Assembly: GCF_001637225.1 (NCBI RefSeq)
Contig: NZ_LVJI01000015.1
Span: 1 to 64,000 of the forward strand
Reading direction: 5' to 3'
Length of the DNA stretch: 64,000 nt
Source of the DNA: Paenibacillus antarcticus
Lineage (GTDB): Bacteria > Bacillota > Bacilli > Paenibacillales > Paenibacillaceae
Made by a program: the position numbers and the translations under genes. Below, one piece after another: positions 43,499 through 53,164 of this stretch. Positions within the stretch are counted from its first letter, which is position 1. Every line of letters begins with the position of its first letter. The notes beneath the pieces were generated by a model. The model was not told the DNA's origin. It saw only the letters and a list, made by a program, of their open reading frames with translations, and ran no database searches.

Positions 43499-45406
43499 TT
43501 AAGACGGAAAGCTGCTTTTACCATATTCATAAGGATGAAGAGCTATAAGTTTACGAATTTCCTCGCATACTGCACTAGCCGTTAGTTCGGTTTCTGCACG
43601 TTGTTCCTTAATGCTTCCGTGTTCAATAAATCGATCAGGAACACCCATTAGGGACACGGTCGTATCAAACATATGTTGACTTGCATAAAATTCAAGGATA
43701 GCACTACCAAGACTTCCCGCTTCACTTGCTTCTTCCAATACGATCATATTCGTTCTTGATTTTGCAAGAGCGCGTAACATATCTTCATCCACAGGCTTAA
43801 GGAAACGTGCGTTCACAACCTGAAGTTGAATTCCTTCTCGCTTAAGTAGTTCGGAAGCTTCAAGCGCCACTTGAACCATAGGACCTACGGCAAGAACAGC
43901 GTACCCTTCTCCTTCACGAACCGTTTCCCATGTACCAATTGGAATTGACACAAGCGTCTCATCCATAGGCACACCAAGCCCATTAACACGTGGATAACGA
44001 TAAGCAATAGGTCCGTCATTGTATTCTAGTGCAGTAAACATCATATGACGAAGTTCGTTCTCATCCTTAGGCATCATAAGAACCATATTCGGAATATGAC
44101 GCATGAAAGCAATATCATAAACCCCTTGATGTGTCTCACCATCTGCTCCAACAAATCCTGCGCGATCAATTGCAAACGTTACGTTGGCATTATGTCGGCA
44201 AATATCATGAACAATCTGATCATACGAACGTTGCATAAAGGTAGAGTACACTGCGAATACAGGTTTCATACCCTCCATCGCCATTGCCGCACACATCGTT
44301 GCCGCATGTTGCTCTGCAATTCCAACATCAATCATACGATCCGGAAACCTTTTGCTGAAAGGAAATAGTCCTGAACCACCAGGCATTGCTGGTGTAACTG
44401 CTACAACTCTTGAATCACGTTCCCCAAGTTCAATTAATGTTTGTGCGAACACATCTGTATACATGGGGTTTCCTACAGATTTCAGTACTTGACCAGATTC
44501 AATCTTATAAGGTGTAATACCATGCCATTTATAGGAGTCCGCTTCCGCAGGTGTATAACCTTTACCCTTTGTTGTAAGAACATGAACAAACACAGGGCCG
44601 TCTACATTATCCGCTTGCTTAAACGTGTCGATTAATTTCTGAAGGTCATGTCCGTCTACGGGACCAAGATACGTGAAACCTAATTCCTCAAAAAGAATAC
44701 CTGGTACAACCATATATTTAAGGCTATCCTTTAATTTCTCAACTGTCTTGGCTAATTTACCACCAATCGCCGGGATCTTCTTAAGCATGCCTTCTACTTC
44801 ATCTTTCGCTCTTAAATAGTGACGATCTGAGCGTAACTTACTCAAATAATTATGCATAGCGCCTACATTTGGTGCAATGGACATCTCATTATCATTAAGA
44901 ACGACCATTAACTTCTTCTGTGCATGACCGATATGATTTAGCGCTTCAAATGCCATACCACCGGTTAGTGCACCATCTCCAATAAACGCAACAACCTTGT
45001 TGTCTTCGCCTTTAAGATCTCTGGCAAGAGCCATACCCATGGCAGCGGAAAGAGATGTACTACTATGTCCAGCTTCCCAGACATCATGTTCACTTTCTGT
45101 TCTCTTCACAAACCCGCATAAACCATTATATTTACGTAATGTATCGAATCGATCCATACGTCCAGTAAGTATCTTATGAACATATGCTTGATGTCCTACA
45201 TCAAATAAAAACTTATCTTTCGGGCTGTTATAACAATAATGAAGAGCAAGCGTGAGTTCCACCACTCCCAAATTCGATGCGAGATGCCCTCCTGTAACAG
45301 ACAGCTTCTCAATTAGAAACTGTCGGATTTCAACCGCCAGAGAAGTTAGCTCGTCAACCGAAAGTGATTTCAATTGTTCTGGCTGTTTCAATTGTGGAAG
45401 TTTCAC
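43499..45406 (-). CDS. dxs: 1-deoxy-D-xylulose-5-phosphate synthase
   Basis: First step of the MEP isoprenoid pathway: pyruvate plus glyceraldehyde-3-phosphate. Thiamine diphosphate site [20 protein letters not shown] (about residue 152), then transketolase central domain with [16 protein letters not shown] (about 393), and C-terminal domain. 635 residues, GTG start after GGGGAG. Co-located with ispA, which uses the pathway's products. Confidence 0.97.
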   Translation of the reverse strand: MKLPQLKQPEQLKSLSVDELTSLAVEIRQFLIEKLSVTGGHLASNLGVVELTLALHYCYNSPKDKFLFDVGHQAYVHKILTGRMDRFDTLRKYNGLCGFVKRTESEHDVWEAGHSSTSLSAAMGMALARDLKGEDNKVVAFIGDGALTGGMAFEALNHIGHAQKKLMVVLNDNEMSIAPNVGAMHNYLSKLRSDRHYLRAKDEVEGMLKKIPAIGGKLAKTVEKLKDSLKYMVVPGILFEELGFTYLGPVDGHDLQKLIDTFKQADNVDGPVFVHVLTTKGKGYTPAEADSYKWHGITPYKIESGQVLKSVGNPMYTDVFAQTLIELGERDSRVVAVTPAMPGGSGLFPFSKRFPDRMIDVGIAEQHAATMCAAMAMEGMKPVFAVYSTFMQRSYDQIVHDICRHNANVTFAIDRAGFVGADGETHQGVYDIAFMRHIPNMVLMMPKDENELRHMMFTALEYNDGPIAYRYPRVNGLGVPMDETLVSIPIGTWETVREGEGYAVLAVGPMVQVALEASELLKREGIQLQVVNARFLKPVDEDMLRALAKSRTNMIVLEEASEAGSLGSAILEFYASQHMFDTTVSLMGVPDRFIEHGSIKEQRAETELTASAVCEEIRKLIALHPYEYGKSSFPS

Positions 45407-45509
45407 TTAAATCTCCCCACTTTTCTTCTATAGGATTTGTTAATGTTGTACTTCACGAATCTTCCGCTCATTATATCACAAATAAACCTCACTTATAAAA
45501 TCTACAGAC

Positions 45510-46427
45510 TTAATGATCTCTATTAACCAAATAATCTGCAATCTCCAGAAGACGTTCTGGATGAGGGAATCCGGCCTCTATAATCGTTTTCTTAGCATCC
45601 TGAGTCAGCCTTTCGACTTCCCTCTTCGATTCATCAAGACCAATAAAGTAAGGATAAGTTACTTTATCTTGTTTCACATCACTTTGAGTCTTCTTGCCAA
45701 GCTTAGCTTCGTCACCAATTAGATCTAGAATGTCATCTTGAATCTGGAAAGCAAGTCCAAGCTTGTGACCAAATGTACGAAGTGCTGTAACCTTAGCTTC
45801 ATCAGCTCCTGCAATTCGTCCCCCTGCAATAAGTGAGAATATAATTAGATCACTTGTCTTGTGCGTATGGATATACTCAAGTTGGGATAGACCCGTGAGA
45901 CCCTGTTCACCTTCCATGTCCGCAACCTGTCCCCCAACCATACCTCTAGGCCCAGCCATTTCGGCCAAATCTTCAACTATAGCAAGAACCCGATCGGAGG
46001 GTATACCATGCTTACGTGAAATCTGAGCTAAACTAAAAAATGCATGAGTAAGAAGCCCATCTCCCGCAAGGATAGCCATGGCTTCACCATAAACTTTATG
46101 ATTCGTAAGCTTACCACGACGGTAATCATCGTTATCCATTGCTGGAAGATCATCATGAATGAGAGAATATGTATGAACCATTTCGACAGAGCAGGCTGCT
46201 TCTATCGCTACTTCACGTCGTCCCCCAAGAGCTTCGCAAGCCGCTATGACCAACAATGGACGTAAGCGTTTTCCTCCTGCTAGAAGGGAATATGTCATCG
46301 ATTCCTTTAAATTAGAAGGAACATCCCAGTTGGATGGGAAAATCTCCAACAAGGATGATGTGATCAAATCCGATATGTCATCAATATAATCTTTCAAAGG
46401 AGGCTGATTATTCAATGGACTCACCAC
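45510..46427 (-). CDS. ispA: Farnesyl diphosphate synthase
   Basis: All-trans prenyl transferase making C15 diphosphate. First Asp-rich motif LIHDDLPAMDNDDYRRGK (about residue 92), second FQIQDDILDLIGDEAKLGK (about 232). 305 residues from a GTG; a TTG four codons later is an alternative start. It overlaps the end of xseB. Between xseB and dxs as in Bacillus. Confidence 0.95.
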   Translation of the reverse strand: MVSPLNNQPPLKDYIDDISDLITSSLLEIFPSNWDVPSNLKESMTYSLLAGGKRLRPLLVIAACEALGGRREVAIEAACSVEMVHTYSLIHDDLPAMDNDDYRRGKLTNHKVYGEAMAILAGDGLLTHAFFSLAQISRKHGIPSDRVLAIVEDLAEMAGPRGMVGGQVADMEGEQGLTGLSQLEYIHTHKTSDLIIFSLIAGGRIAGADEAKVTALRTFGHKLGLAFQIQDDILDLIGDEAKLGKKTQSDVKQDKVTYPYFIGLDESKREVERLTQDAKKTIIEAGFPHPERLLEIADYLVNRDH

Positions 46428-46668
46428 TTTCTGAATCTAGTGAAGCACCAAATGGCTTCTTCCGAAGCTCGCCATCTTCCTCCACAATCATTTCAATCTT
46501 GCGTTCGACCTGTTCCAGCTTCTGACTGCATAACTGAGAAAGACCCATTCCCTTTTGAAATAACTCAATCGCTTTTTCTAAAGGTACGTCCCCATGCTCA
46601 AGTTCGTCTACAATTTCTTCTAGCTGGCTCATTGCTTGTTCAAAATTAAGTTCAGTGACCTTCGCCAT
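46408..46668 (-). CDS. xseB: Exodeoxyribonuclease VII small subunit
   Basis: Small helical subunit of ExoVII. About 86 residues from the ATG giving MAKVTELNFEQAM; the core LEEIVDELEHGDVPLEKAIE and LFQKGMGLSQLC are typical. AAGGAGG lies 12 bases before that ATG and inside the end of xseA, which it overlaps by 17 bp. A C-terminal acidic tail (SLDSESGESIE) is longer than usual. Confidence 0.93.
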   Translation of the reverse strand: MAKVTELNFEQAMSQLEEIVDELEHGDVPLEKAIELFQKGMGLSQLCSQKLEQVERKIEMIVEEDGELRKKPFGASLDSESGESIE

Positions 46669-48022
46669 GACTTTGCTCATCCTCCTTGATTGCCCATACC
46701 TGACAATCGAATTGACCATCATTGACTCTTATCTTCACCAAATCTCCAAGCTGTACATCGCTTATCGATTTAATTAATCGTTTCTCCTGTTCGTCATAAA
46801 CAAGACTGTAACCCCTAGACATTACCTTTAGCGGACTTAAAGCATCTAGTTGGCGTACCGCTGAACCAAGTTGTGTCTGACTTCCTTTCAGAATAGATAA
46901 CATAGCCAATTGAAGCTGACGTTGGCTTCTCTCTCTATTCTTTTTAGCGGAAGACACTTGCTCTTGAGGATTGAATCGCAATAAGCTATGGTGAATTCGC
47001 GATTTCCTCTCCATGTTCAGCTTTAAATCCGAACGTATAGATCGTGTAAGCTGTAGCTGTAACCTATCAAGCCGCTCCGTATGCTGCTGTAATGTTCTAC
47101 GAGGATGTACCAACACAGGTGAACGTTGTAACGCTGCAAGCCGCTCACGGCCATGTTGAACTCGTTGCTTCAGCGCCTGACGTAGCTGACGTTCTCTAAG
47201 CTGTAGAGTCGCTTTAATTTCTTCCACATTGGGTACTGCAAGTTCAGCTGCTGCAGTAGGAGTCGCAGCCCTGAGATCAGCAACGAAATCGGCAATCGTG
47301 AAATCCGTTTCATGTCCCACGGCAGATATAATTGGAATAGCTGATCGGTAAATAGCTCTAGCAACGATTTCCTCATTAAAAGCCCACAATTCCTCTAACG
47401 AGCCCCCACCTCTACCCGCAATAATCACATCGACTTCTGCCATAATATTCAAAGCCTCGATTGCTTTCACGATAGCTGGCGCAGCTCCTTTACCTTGCAC
47501 AAGAACAGGATATAGGATGATGTTAACTTGGGGATATCGCCGCTTCAGCGTAATGATAATATCTCTTACCGCCGCTCCTGTTGGAGAAGTGATTACGCCA
47601 ATTGTCTTAGGGTAGTCTGGTATTAGACGCTTTCGATCAGATGCAAATAACCCTTCGGACTCTAATTTCTTCTTTAACTGCTCATAAGCAAGGTATAAGC
47701 TTCCAATACCGTCAGGCTGCATATGTGTCGCGTAGAATTGATACTGACCGTCTCGTTCATAGACTGTAACATTCCCTCTAGCAATCACTCGCGATCCTTC
47801 TTTAGGTATGAAAGGTAGTTTTTGGTTGTGAGATCCAAACATTATTGCCTTTATACGGCTACTTTCATCTTTCAATGTGAAGTACATATGTCCGCTAGAA
47901 TGGTGAGTGAAATTGGAAATTTCCCCACGAATCCATACATCAGACAACAATGAATCCGAATCCAACTTCATCCGGATGTATCGGTTCAGATCTTTAATGG
48001 ATAAAACATTCTGCTGGTCCAT
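46652..48022 (-). CDS. xseA: Exodeoxyribonuclease VII large subunit
   Basis: Catalytic subunit: OB fold (residues about 5-100; ISNFTHHSSGHMYFTLKDES), catalytic domain with GVITSPTGAAVRDI (about 140), AGRGGGSLEELWAFNEE (about 190) and SAVGHETDFTIADFVADLRA (about 225), and a C-terminal coiled coil. 456 residues. Eleven bp after folD. Confidence 0.96.
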   Translation of the reverse strand: MDQQNVLSIKDLNRYIRMKLDSDSLLSDVWIRGEISNFTHHSSGHMYFTLKDESSRIKAIMFGSHNQKLPFIPKEGSRVIARGNVTVYERDGQYQFYATHMQPDGIGSLYLAYEQLKKKLESEGLFASDRKRLIPDYPKTIGVITSPTGAAVRDIIITLKRRYPQVNIILYPVLVQGKGAAPAIVKAIEALNIMAEVDVIIAGRGGGSLEELWAFNEEIVARAIYRSAIPIISAVGHETDFTIADFVADLRAATPTAAAELAVPNVEEIKATLQLRERQLRQALKQRVQHGRERLAALQRSPVLVHPRRTLQQHTERLDRLQLQLTRSIRSDLKLNMERKSRIHHSLLRFNPQEQVSSAKKNRERSQRQLQLAMLSILKGSQTQLGSAVRQLDALSPLKVMSRGYSLVYDEQEKRLIKSISDVQLGDLVKIRVNDGQFDCQVWAIKEDEQSHGEGH

Positions 48023-48033
48023 AACAAACCCCT

Positions 48034-48891
48034 TTAAACCAATTTATGATGACGCTTAGCCGCAATCAACGTGTTCTGCATAAGCATAGTAATTGTCATT
48101 GGACCAACGCCTCCAGGAACGGGTGTAATAGGTCCTGACACTTCTTTAACACTTTCAAAATCAACATCACCAGCAAGCTTACCATTGGGAAGTCTGTTCA
48201 TCCCAACGTCAATAACAACTGCCCCAGGTTTCACATAACTTGCATCTATAAAGTTAGCACGTCCAATAGCGACAACTAGAATATCAGCTTGTCTCGCGAT
48301 CTCAGCCATATTAGCTGTACGAGAATGACACATCGTAACCGTAGCGTTTTCCCTTTGGAGTAACAACGATACAGGCTTACCTACAATATTACTTCTACCA
48401 ATCACAACGGCATGTTTGCCTGACATTTCAATACCAGCACGCTTAATCAGTTCAATAACACCCGATGGTGTACATGGAAGAAGACTATCGTCACCGATTA
48501 CCAAGTTACCCACATTAATGGGGTGAAAGCCATCCACGTCTTTTTCCACTGAAATAGCATTGATGACAGCTTTTTCTTCAATATGCCCAGGAAGTGGTAA
48601 CTGTACAAGTATTCCATTAATATTATCTTGATGGTTAAGCTTATCCACTAATGATAACAATTCCTCTTGCGACGTTGTTTCAGTCAGACGGTGTACTTCA
48701 GAATAATAACCCAAATCATGGCAAGCCTTCTCTTTATTACGAACATAAACTTGAGATGCAGGATCTTCTCCTACCAATACGACAGCAAGTCCTGGAACAA
48801 CGCCTTTATTTGAAAGTGCCTTTACTTCATTTGCTAATGAACCACGGATTTCATCTGATACCTGTTTCCCACTAATAATCGTTGCTGTCAT
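48034..48891 (-). CDS. folD: Methylenetetrahydrofolate dehydrogenase/cyclohydrolase
   Basis: Bifunctional one-carbon enzyme. [16 protein letters not shown] carries the catalytic Tyr and Lys region (about residue 48), with [34 protein letters not shown] and the NADP motif [17 protein letters not shown]. 285 residues. GGGGAGAG upstream of the ATG. Confidence 0.97.
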   Translation of the reverse strand: MTATIISGKQVSDEIRGSLANEVKALSNKGVVPGLAVVLVGEDPASQVYVRNKEKACHDLGYYSEVHRLTETTSQEELLSLVDKLNHQDNINGILVQLPLPGHIEEKAVINAISVEKDVDGFHPINVGNLVIGDDSLLPCTPSGVIELIKRAGIEMSGKHAVVIGRSNIVGKPVSLLLQRENATVTMCHSRTANMAEIARQADILVVAIGRANFIDASYVKPGAVVIDVGMNRLPNGKLAGDVDFESVKEVSGPITPVPGGVGPMTITMLMQNTLIAAKRHHKLV

Positions 48892-48929
48892 TTCACTCTC
48901 TCCCCTTATGTTAAGTAAAATTAAGAATT

Positions 48930-49382
48930 CTAAGAACGTTTCTCTTTAAGTTCTTCCAAATCACCAATCATTTTCCCCAATACACCATTTACAAATTTAC
49001 CAGAATCCTCTGTACCAAAGTGCTTGGCAAGATCGATTGCCTCATTGACAACAACTTTCGCAGGAACGTCTTCTTGATATACCATCTCATATGTCGCTAA
49101 TCTCAGCACTTGACGATCTACTCTGGATAAACGACTCATTTGCCATCCAACTAAATAATGACCTAAAAGTTCGTCAATCGCGACTTTATTACTCCACGTT
49201 CCGTTTACAAGCTCTAGAACATACTCCTTTAGCTTGATCTCATCTTTGATTACTCTTTCGGTCTCGTTCTCTTCAGAAGCTTCTTCCAAAAGGATAGATA
49301 CAGCCTCTTCACTCTCTACTAAGTTCATTTCCATTTGGTACAAGCTTTGTACCACGATTTCTCTTGCCACACGTCTTTTCAT
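48930..49382 (-). CDS. nusB: Transcription antitermination factor NusB
   Basis: Binds boxA RNA with S10 for rRNA antitermination. All-helical, 150 residues from [30 protein letters not shown] marks a longer acidic loop than usual, then [19 protein letters not shown] and [20 protein letters not shown]. The start is the ATG after AGGAGG. Downstream of the Asp23/AmaP cluster, upstream of folD. Confidence 0.95.
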   Translation of the reverse strand: MKRRVAREIVVQSLYQMEMNLVESEEAVSILLEEASEENETERVIKDEIKLKEYVLELVNGTWSNKVAIDELLGHYLVGWQMSRLSRVDRQVLRLATYEMVYQEDVPAKVVVNEAIDLAKHFGTEDSGKFVNGVLGKMIGDLEELKEKRS

Positions 49383-49526
49383 AATTATCTGTTCCTCCTG
49401 AATATCTTGTATTGCGTTCATTTTATTTCATAACAGAACCTACCATGTTGTCATTTCAGGTTTCACATGTGTTTCTTCGTGAAATATTAACAAAGTATAA
49501 CGTGAACTTATACTTTCTTAATATTC

Positions 49527-49615
49527 ACAAAAAAAACCCTGGTAAACTTTCTCCAAAAAATGGGCCTGGCGAGGCTGTAGCTCTTTTTCTTAGAGAAAGC
49601 ATATCACAGGGTTCA
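49527..49615 (-). terminator. Long structured 3' hairpin after the DUF2273 gene
   Basis: It begins at the stop codon. On the minus strand AACCCTG (49607-49613) pairs with CAGGGTT (49535-49541), and inside it CTTTCTC (49593-49599) pairs with GAGAAAG (49547-49553). A small GCCT/AGGC hairpin lies in the centre, and eight T follow. Much longer than an ordinary terminator. Confidence 0.65.
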
Positions 49616-49846
49616 TTTAAAAGGACGCCACCGTTCCGATAACCATTGCATCGTTTCCTTCAAATGAAAAAAGGAACCTTCTTGCAAATCTTTTCTTTTA
49701 CCGAAAGTGTATCCAATGAACACAACCAATGCAAAGAACAACACATCCCAAAAACCAGATATTAAATATATAACGCCGAATAAAACCCCACCCATAATAC
49801 CGACAATGCGTCCTCTGTGACTCCCCCACATCTCTTTCCAAAGCAT
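49613..49846 (-). CDS. DUF2273 small membrane protein
   Basis: About 77 residues with two adjacent membrane helices (RIVGIMGGVLFGVIYLISGF and VLFFALVVFIGYTFGKRKDL) and a polar tail. DUF2273 proteins accompany AmaP and Asp23. The ATG giving MLWKEMW is chosen, with AGGTGG 8 bases upstream; a GTG four codons earlier lies in that site. It follows amaP by about 14 bp. Confidence 0.85.
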   Translation of the reverse strand: MLWKEMWGSHRGRIVGIMGGVLFGVIYLISGFWDVLFFALVVFIGYTFGKRKDLQEGSFFHLKETMQWLSERWRPFK

Positions 49847-49860
49847 CGGGAAATCCACCT

Positions 49861-50400
49861 CTATTCCACTCTACTCTTAAAGCTTGGTGATTGCGCAACG
49901 TTAGCTATAAATACTGACACATCAGACACTGGAATTCCAGTAGTTTCTTGCAGATAATCATGGACTTGTTTCTGTATGTCAGCGGATAAGACAGGGATGG
50001 AGAACTCGCCATCCACAACAGCACGAATCTCAATCGTAATACCTGCCTGATTTACCTTGACACGAACTTTCAAATCTCTTACGCCTCGTACTTTAGAAGC
50101 CGCCTTGAGACATAAATTCTCAATCGTTTCTACAGAAATCTGAATATCTCCAAACTCCGTTCGCTGATCAATAGACGGAACACTATTCCGATCTTTACGA
50201 ATAGAGATATAGAAGAAACGAATACTCAAAAGAAACAATACGACCAATACAACAATCGTAGATATGAATACACGGTAATCCGAGTCGTCAATCCAGTTAG
50301 AAGGTAGAACACCACTGAGTTTGAGAATGGCAGCTACAGAAAGAATAGCAATACTCAAGCTATATATAAACAGCAAAAGTCTATCAAGTATTTTAGCCAC
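49861..50400 (-). CDS. amaP: Alkaline shock response membrane anchor protein AmaP
   Basis: Anchors Asp23 at the membrane. Two N-terminal helices (LLLFIYSLSIAILSVAAIL and FISTIVVLVVLFLLSIRFFY), then an Asp23-like domain with VSVETIENLCLKAASKV-type start and VHDYLQETTGIPVSDVSVFI end. GTG start (giving AKILDRLL) after AGGAGG; about 179 residues. Cell-envelope stress role by family. Confidence 0.88.
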   Translation of the reverse strand: MAKILDRLLLFIYSLSIAILSVAAILKLSGVLPSNWIDDSDYRVFISTIVVLVVLFLLSIRFFYISIRKDRNSVPSIDQRTEFGDIQISVETIENLCLKAASKVRGVRDLKVRVKVNQAGITIEIRAVVDGEFSIPVLSADIQKQVHDYLQETTGIPVSDVSVFIANVAQSPSFKSRVE

Positions 50401-50477
50401 GAAACAACCCAACCTCCTAAAATTATAGTAAACCCTCGACATGAGATGTCGGGGGTTCGAATGCCTATCGTAGTCTA

Positions 50478-50894
50478 TTATTTAACCCGTTGGCTATAAT
50501 CAATCTCTTCGTTCTTTTCCACTGCTTTAAAAATAACATCGTGGATATGAACGTTCACTTCGATTACGGTAAGTCCAGTCATGTTCTCGATAGAGCGTTT
50601 CACGTTACTCTGAATCTGAGTAGCTACCTCAGGCAGACGATAACCGTATTCTACGATGACAGATACATCAATTGCAGCTTCACGTTGACCTACTTCAACT
50701 TTAACGCCTTTGGATTGATTCTTACGCCCTAGAAGTTCTGCAATTCCACCTGCAAATCCTCCACTCATTCCGGCTACACCTTTAATTTCAACTGTAGCTA
50801 ATCCAGCAATTACTTCAATGACTTCAGGAGCAATCTGGATCTCACCGATATCCGTTCGTTCAAATTCATTCGGTATTGTACTCATACTGACCAT
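50478..50894 (-). CDS. Asp23/Gls24 family envelope stress protein
   Basis: About 138 residues. The DUF322 fold: GEIQIAPEVIEVIAGLATVE at the start, then VEVGQREAAIDVSVIVEYGY and NMTGLTVIEVNVHIHDV. Start MVSMSTIP is preferred (AAGGGTG 7 bases upstream); the ATG three codons later is possible. B. subtilis YqhY at this position next to accC affects acetyl-CoA carboxylase, so a link to acc is likely here too. Confidence 0.9.
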   Translation of the reverse strand: MVSMSTIPNEFERTDIGEIQIAPEVIEVIAGLATVEIKGVAGMSGGFAGGIAELLGRKNQSKGVKVEVGQREAAIDVSVIVEYGYRLPEVATQIQSNVKRSIENMTGLTVIEVNVHIHDVIFKAVEKNEEIDYSQRVK

Positions 50895-51018
50895 ATCACA
50901 CCCTTCAAGTAAATTCTTTAGCATCAATAGATAATCGCATTACACTTACTAGGCATGCAAATTTTGTTATCCATACTATATCATTTAGGCATCATTTAGA
51001 CAAACAAAGTTCAAGAAA

Positions 51019-52362
51019 TTAAATCTCATTCTCCTCAAGAAACTTGATATCGAAATCGCCGTCGATGAACGTAGGATGCTTCAGTAATTTTTGATGAAAA
51101 GGGATTGTTGTATGAATTCCCTCCACCATAAATTCAGATAACGCACGCTTCATTTTGGCAATGGCTTCTTGACGTGTTGGCGCCCAAACGATCACCTTAG
51201 CAATCATAGAATCGTAATACGGTGGAATCGTATACCCTTGATAAGCAGCACTATCAATTCTCACACCAGGACCGCCGGGAGGGAGATAAAATAAAATTTT
51301 ACCAGGTGCCGGCATAAAGTTTTTATCAGGATCTTCTGCGTTAATCCGACATTCGATAGCCCAACCATTTATTACAATATCTTCTTGGCTGAAGGAAAGA
51401 GCATGACCCTCTGCTACAGAGATCATTTCTTTAATGATATCCACACCAGTCACTAATTCTGTCACGGGATGTTCAACCTGAATACGAGTGTTCATTTCCA
51501 TGAAATAAAATTGTCCGTCAGTCCCAAGTAGAAATTCAAGCGTTCCCGCTCCTGAGTACTGAACTGATTTTGCAGCTCGAATAGCCGCTTCACCCATTTG
51601 TGTACGAATTTCCGGAGAAAGTATAGGACAAGGCGCTTCTTCCAGCAACTTCTGTCTACGACGTTGTATAGAACAATCTCGTTCTCCTAGATGCACCACA
51701 TGACCATAATTGTCAGCGATAATCTGGATTTCAACATGTTTCATACCCGTCAGATATTTCTCTAAATAAACCCCTGCATTGCCAAATGCCTTCTGGGCTT
51801 CTTGCTGAGCTGCAGTTATTTGTTTAATTAGATCGGTCTCATCCTCCGCAATACGTATCCCTTTACCTCCACCACCAGCAGTTGCTTTGATAATAAGTGG
51901 ATAGCCAATATCACGGCCAAGAATAATCGCCTCATCTAGACTATCTACGATTCCATCAGAACCAGGTATTACAGGTACACCTGCTTCTTTCATAGTCAGT
52001 TTAGCAACAGATTTATCACCCATTCTTCTAATAGCAGATGCTGAAGGCCCGATAAAAGTAATGTTGCATGATTCACAAATCTCAGCAAAATCTGCGTTCT
52101 CAGCTAAAAATCCATATCCAGGATGAATCGCATCACACCCTGTAAGTGTGGCTACACTCATGATATTAGTAACATTTAGATAGCTATCTTTTGATAGAAT
52201 AGGTCCAATACAATACGCTTCATCGGCTAGACGAACATGCAAAGAATCTTTGTCTGCCTCTGAATAGACCGCAACTGTTGATATGTTAAGTTCTCGACAA
52301 GCCCGGATAATACGAACCGCGATTTCTCCACGATTCGCAATGAGCACTTTATGAAATTTCAT
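51019..52362 (-). CDS. accC: Acetyl-CoA carboxylase, biotin carboxylase subunit
   Basis: Carboxylates biotin on AccB with ATP and bicarbonate. ATP-grasp fold: KVLIANRGEIAVRIIRACRE at the start, HPGYGFLAEN, glycine loop KATAGGGGKGIRIAEDE (about residue 160), GERDCSIQRRRQKLLEEAPC, EMNTRIQVEHPVTE with catalytic Glu and Arg. 447 residues. AGGAGG upstream. Separated from accB by a tandem repeat spacer of about 150 bp. Confidence 0.97.
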   Translation of the reverse strand: MKFHKVLIANRGEIAVRIIRACRELNISTVAVYSEADKDSLHVRLADEAYCIGPILSKDSYLNVTNIMSVATLTGCDAIHPGYGFLAENADFAEICESCNITFIGPSASAIRRMGDKSVAKLTMKEAGVPVIPGSDGIVDSLDEAIILGRDIGYPLIIKATAGGGGKGIRIAEDETDLIKQITAAQQEAQKAFGNAGVYLEKYLTGMKHVEIQIIADNYGHVVHLGERDCSIQRRRQKLLEEAPCPILSPEIRTQMGEAAIRAAKSVQYSGAGTLEFLLGTDGQFYFMEMNTRIQVEHPVTELVTGVDIIKEMISVAEGHALSFSQEDIVINGWAIECRINAEDPDKNFMPAPGKILFYLPPGGPGVRIDSAAYQGYTIPPYYDSMIAKVIVWAPTRQEAIAKMKRALSEFMVEGIHTTIPFHQKLLKHPTFIDGDFDIKFLEENEI

Positions 52363-52378
52363 GCAGGTACCATCCTCC

Positions 52379-52510
52379 TCAAAGTTTTCCTACGGAAAAC
52401 TTACATCGTAAGCATTCACTTAGTTTTCCGTAGAGAAACTCTCTTCACAAACATTATCTTATGTTTTCTACGGAAAATTTCCTTCGTAAGCACTCGCTTA
52501 GTTTTCCGTT
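52379..52510. repeat. Tandem 39-bp repeats between accB and accC
   Basis: Three units and part of a fourth. On the plus strand each unit starts GTTTTC and contains TCGTAAGCA or a variant, ending near CTTA; unit lengths are 39, 40 and 38. Each begins with a short self-complementary part such as GTTTTCC-tac-GGAAAAC. Read on the sense (minus) strand the motif is TGCTTACGAAG. Related arrays are at 58724-58910 and 61392-61500. Confidence 0.85.
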
Positions 52511-53008
52511 CTAATCCGTTTTAACCAAGAATAAAGGCTGACCATATTCAACCAATTGGCCATTTTCAACCAATACCTCTACGATTTGACCCTTTATTTC
52601 GGCTTCCAATTCATTCATTAATTTCATAGCTTCTATGATACAGACCGTTGATTTCAAGTCTACTTTATCTCCACTGCTAACAAAGGGAGCATCATCAGGC
52701 GAAGCAGATCTGTAGAATGTTCCTACCATAGGTGAAACAATTTTATGTAATGTGGACGATAAATCTGTTGGTGTCGATTGATCAGTCACACTTCGATCAG
52801 TTCCCTGATCTATGGAGTGCATCATTGGCTGAACATGCAATGGTGCCGTTGGATATGCTTGTGGGATGGACTGTTGATACTGTATAACTTCCGTTTTCCC
52901 AGGTTTACGAATGGATAGACGCGTGCCTTCCATTTCAATCTCCAACTCATGAACAGATGTTTGGTCTACTAACTTGATCAATTCCTTAATCTCACTCAAC
53001 TTAAACAT
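52511..53008 (-). CDS. accB: Acetyl-CoA carboxylase biotin carboxyl carrier protein
   Basis: Carrier subunit. N-terminal [20 protein letters not shown], a Pro/Gln/Thr-rich linker (about residues 45-90), then the biotinyl domain with biotin Lys in [16 protein letters not shown] (about residue 130). 165 residues from ATG, with AGGAG upstream. First gene of accB-accC. Confidence 0.95.
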   Translation of the reverse strand: MFKLSEIKELIKLVDQTSVHELEIEMEGTRLSIRKPGKTEVIQYQQSIPQAYPTAPLHVQPMMHSIDQGTDRSVTDQSTPTDLSSTLHKIVSPMVGTFYRSASPDDAPFVSSGDKVDLKSTVCIIEAMKLMNELEAEIKGQIVEVLVENGQLVEYGQPLFLVKTD

Positions 53009-53058
53009 TGTCAATTCACTCCTTTAACTTTCAGAACCGCCATACATATAACTTGCAT

Positions 53059-53076
53059 ATACATACCGATATGTAT
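53059..53076. promoter_or_regulatory. Inverted repeat upstream of accB
   Basis: ATACATA and TATGTAT, a perfect 7-bp inverted repeat with a 4-base spacer, 50-68 bp before the accB start. Position suits an operator; it does not match the FapR site as I know it. Confidence 0.4.
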
Positions 53077-53097
53077 TATATCATAAACGAAAGAAAT

Positions 53098-53129
53098 GGA
53101 AAGAGTCCAGACTGACCCGGACTCTTTCC
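53098..53129 (-). terminator. Terminator of the spoIIIA operon
   Basis: An 11-bp stem, GGAAAGAGTCC / GGACTCTTTCC, with T-rich sequence after it on the minus strand, 35 bp past the spoIIIAH stop. Confidence 0.88.
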
Positions 53130-53164
53130 TGAATTGTATGATTATGGCGAAATATAGGAATTCA

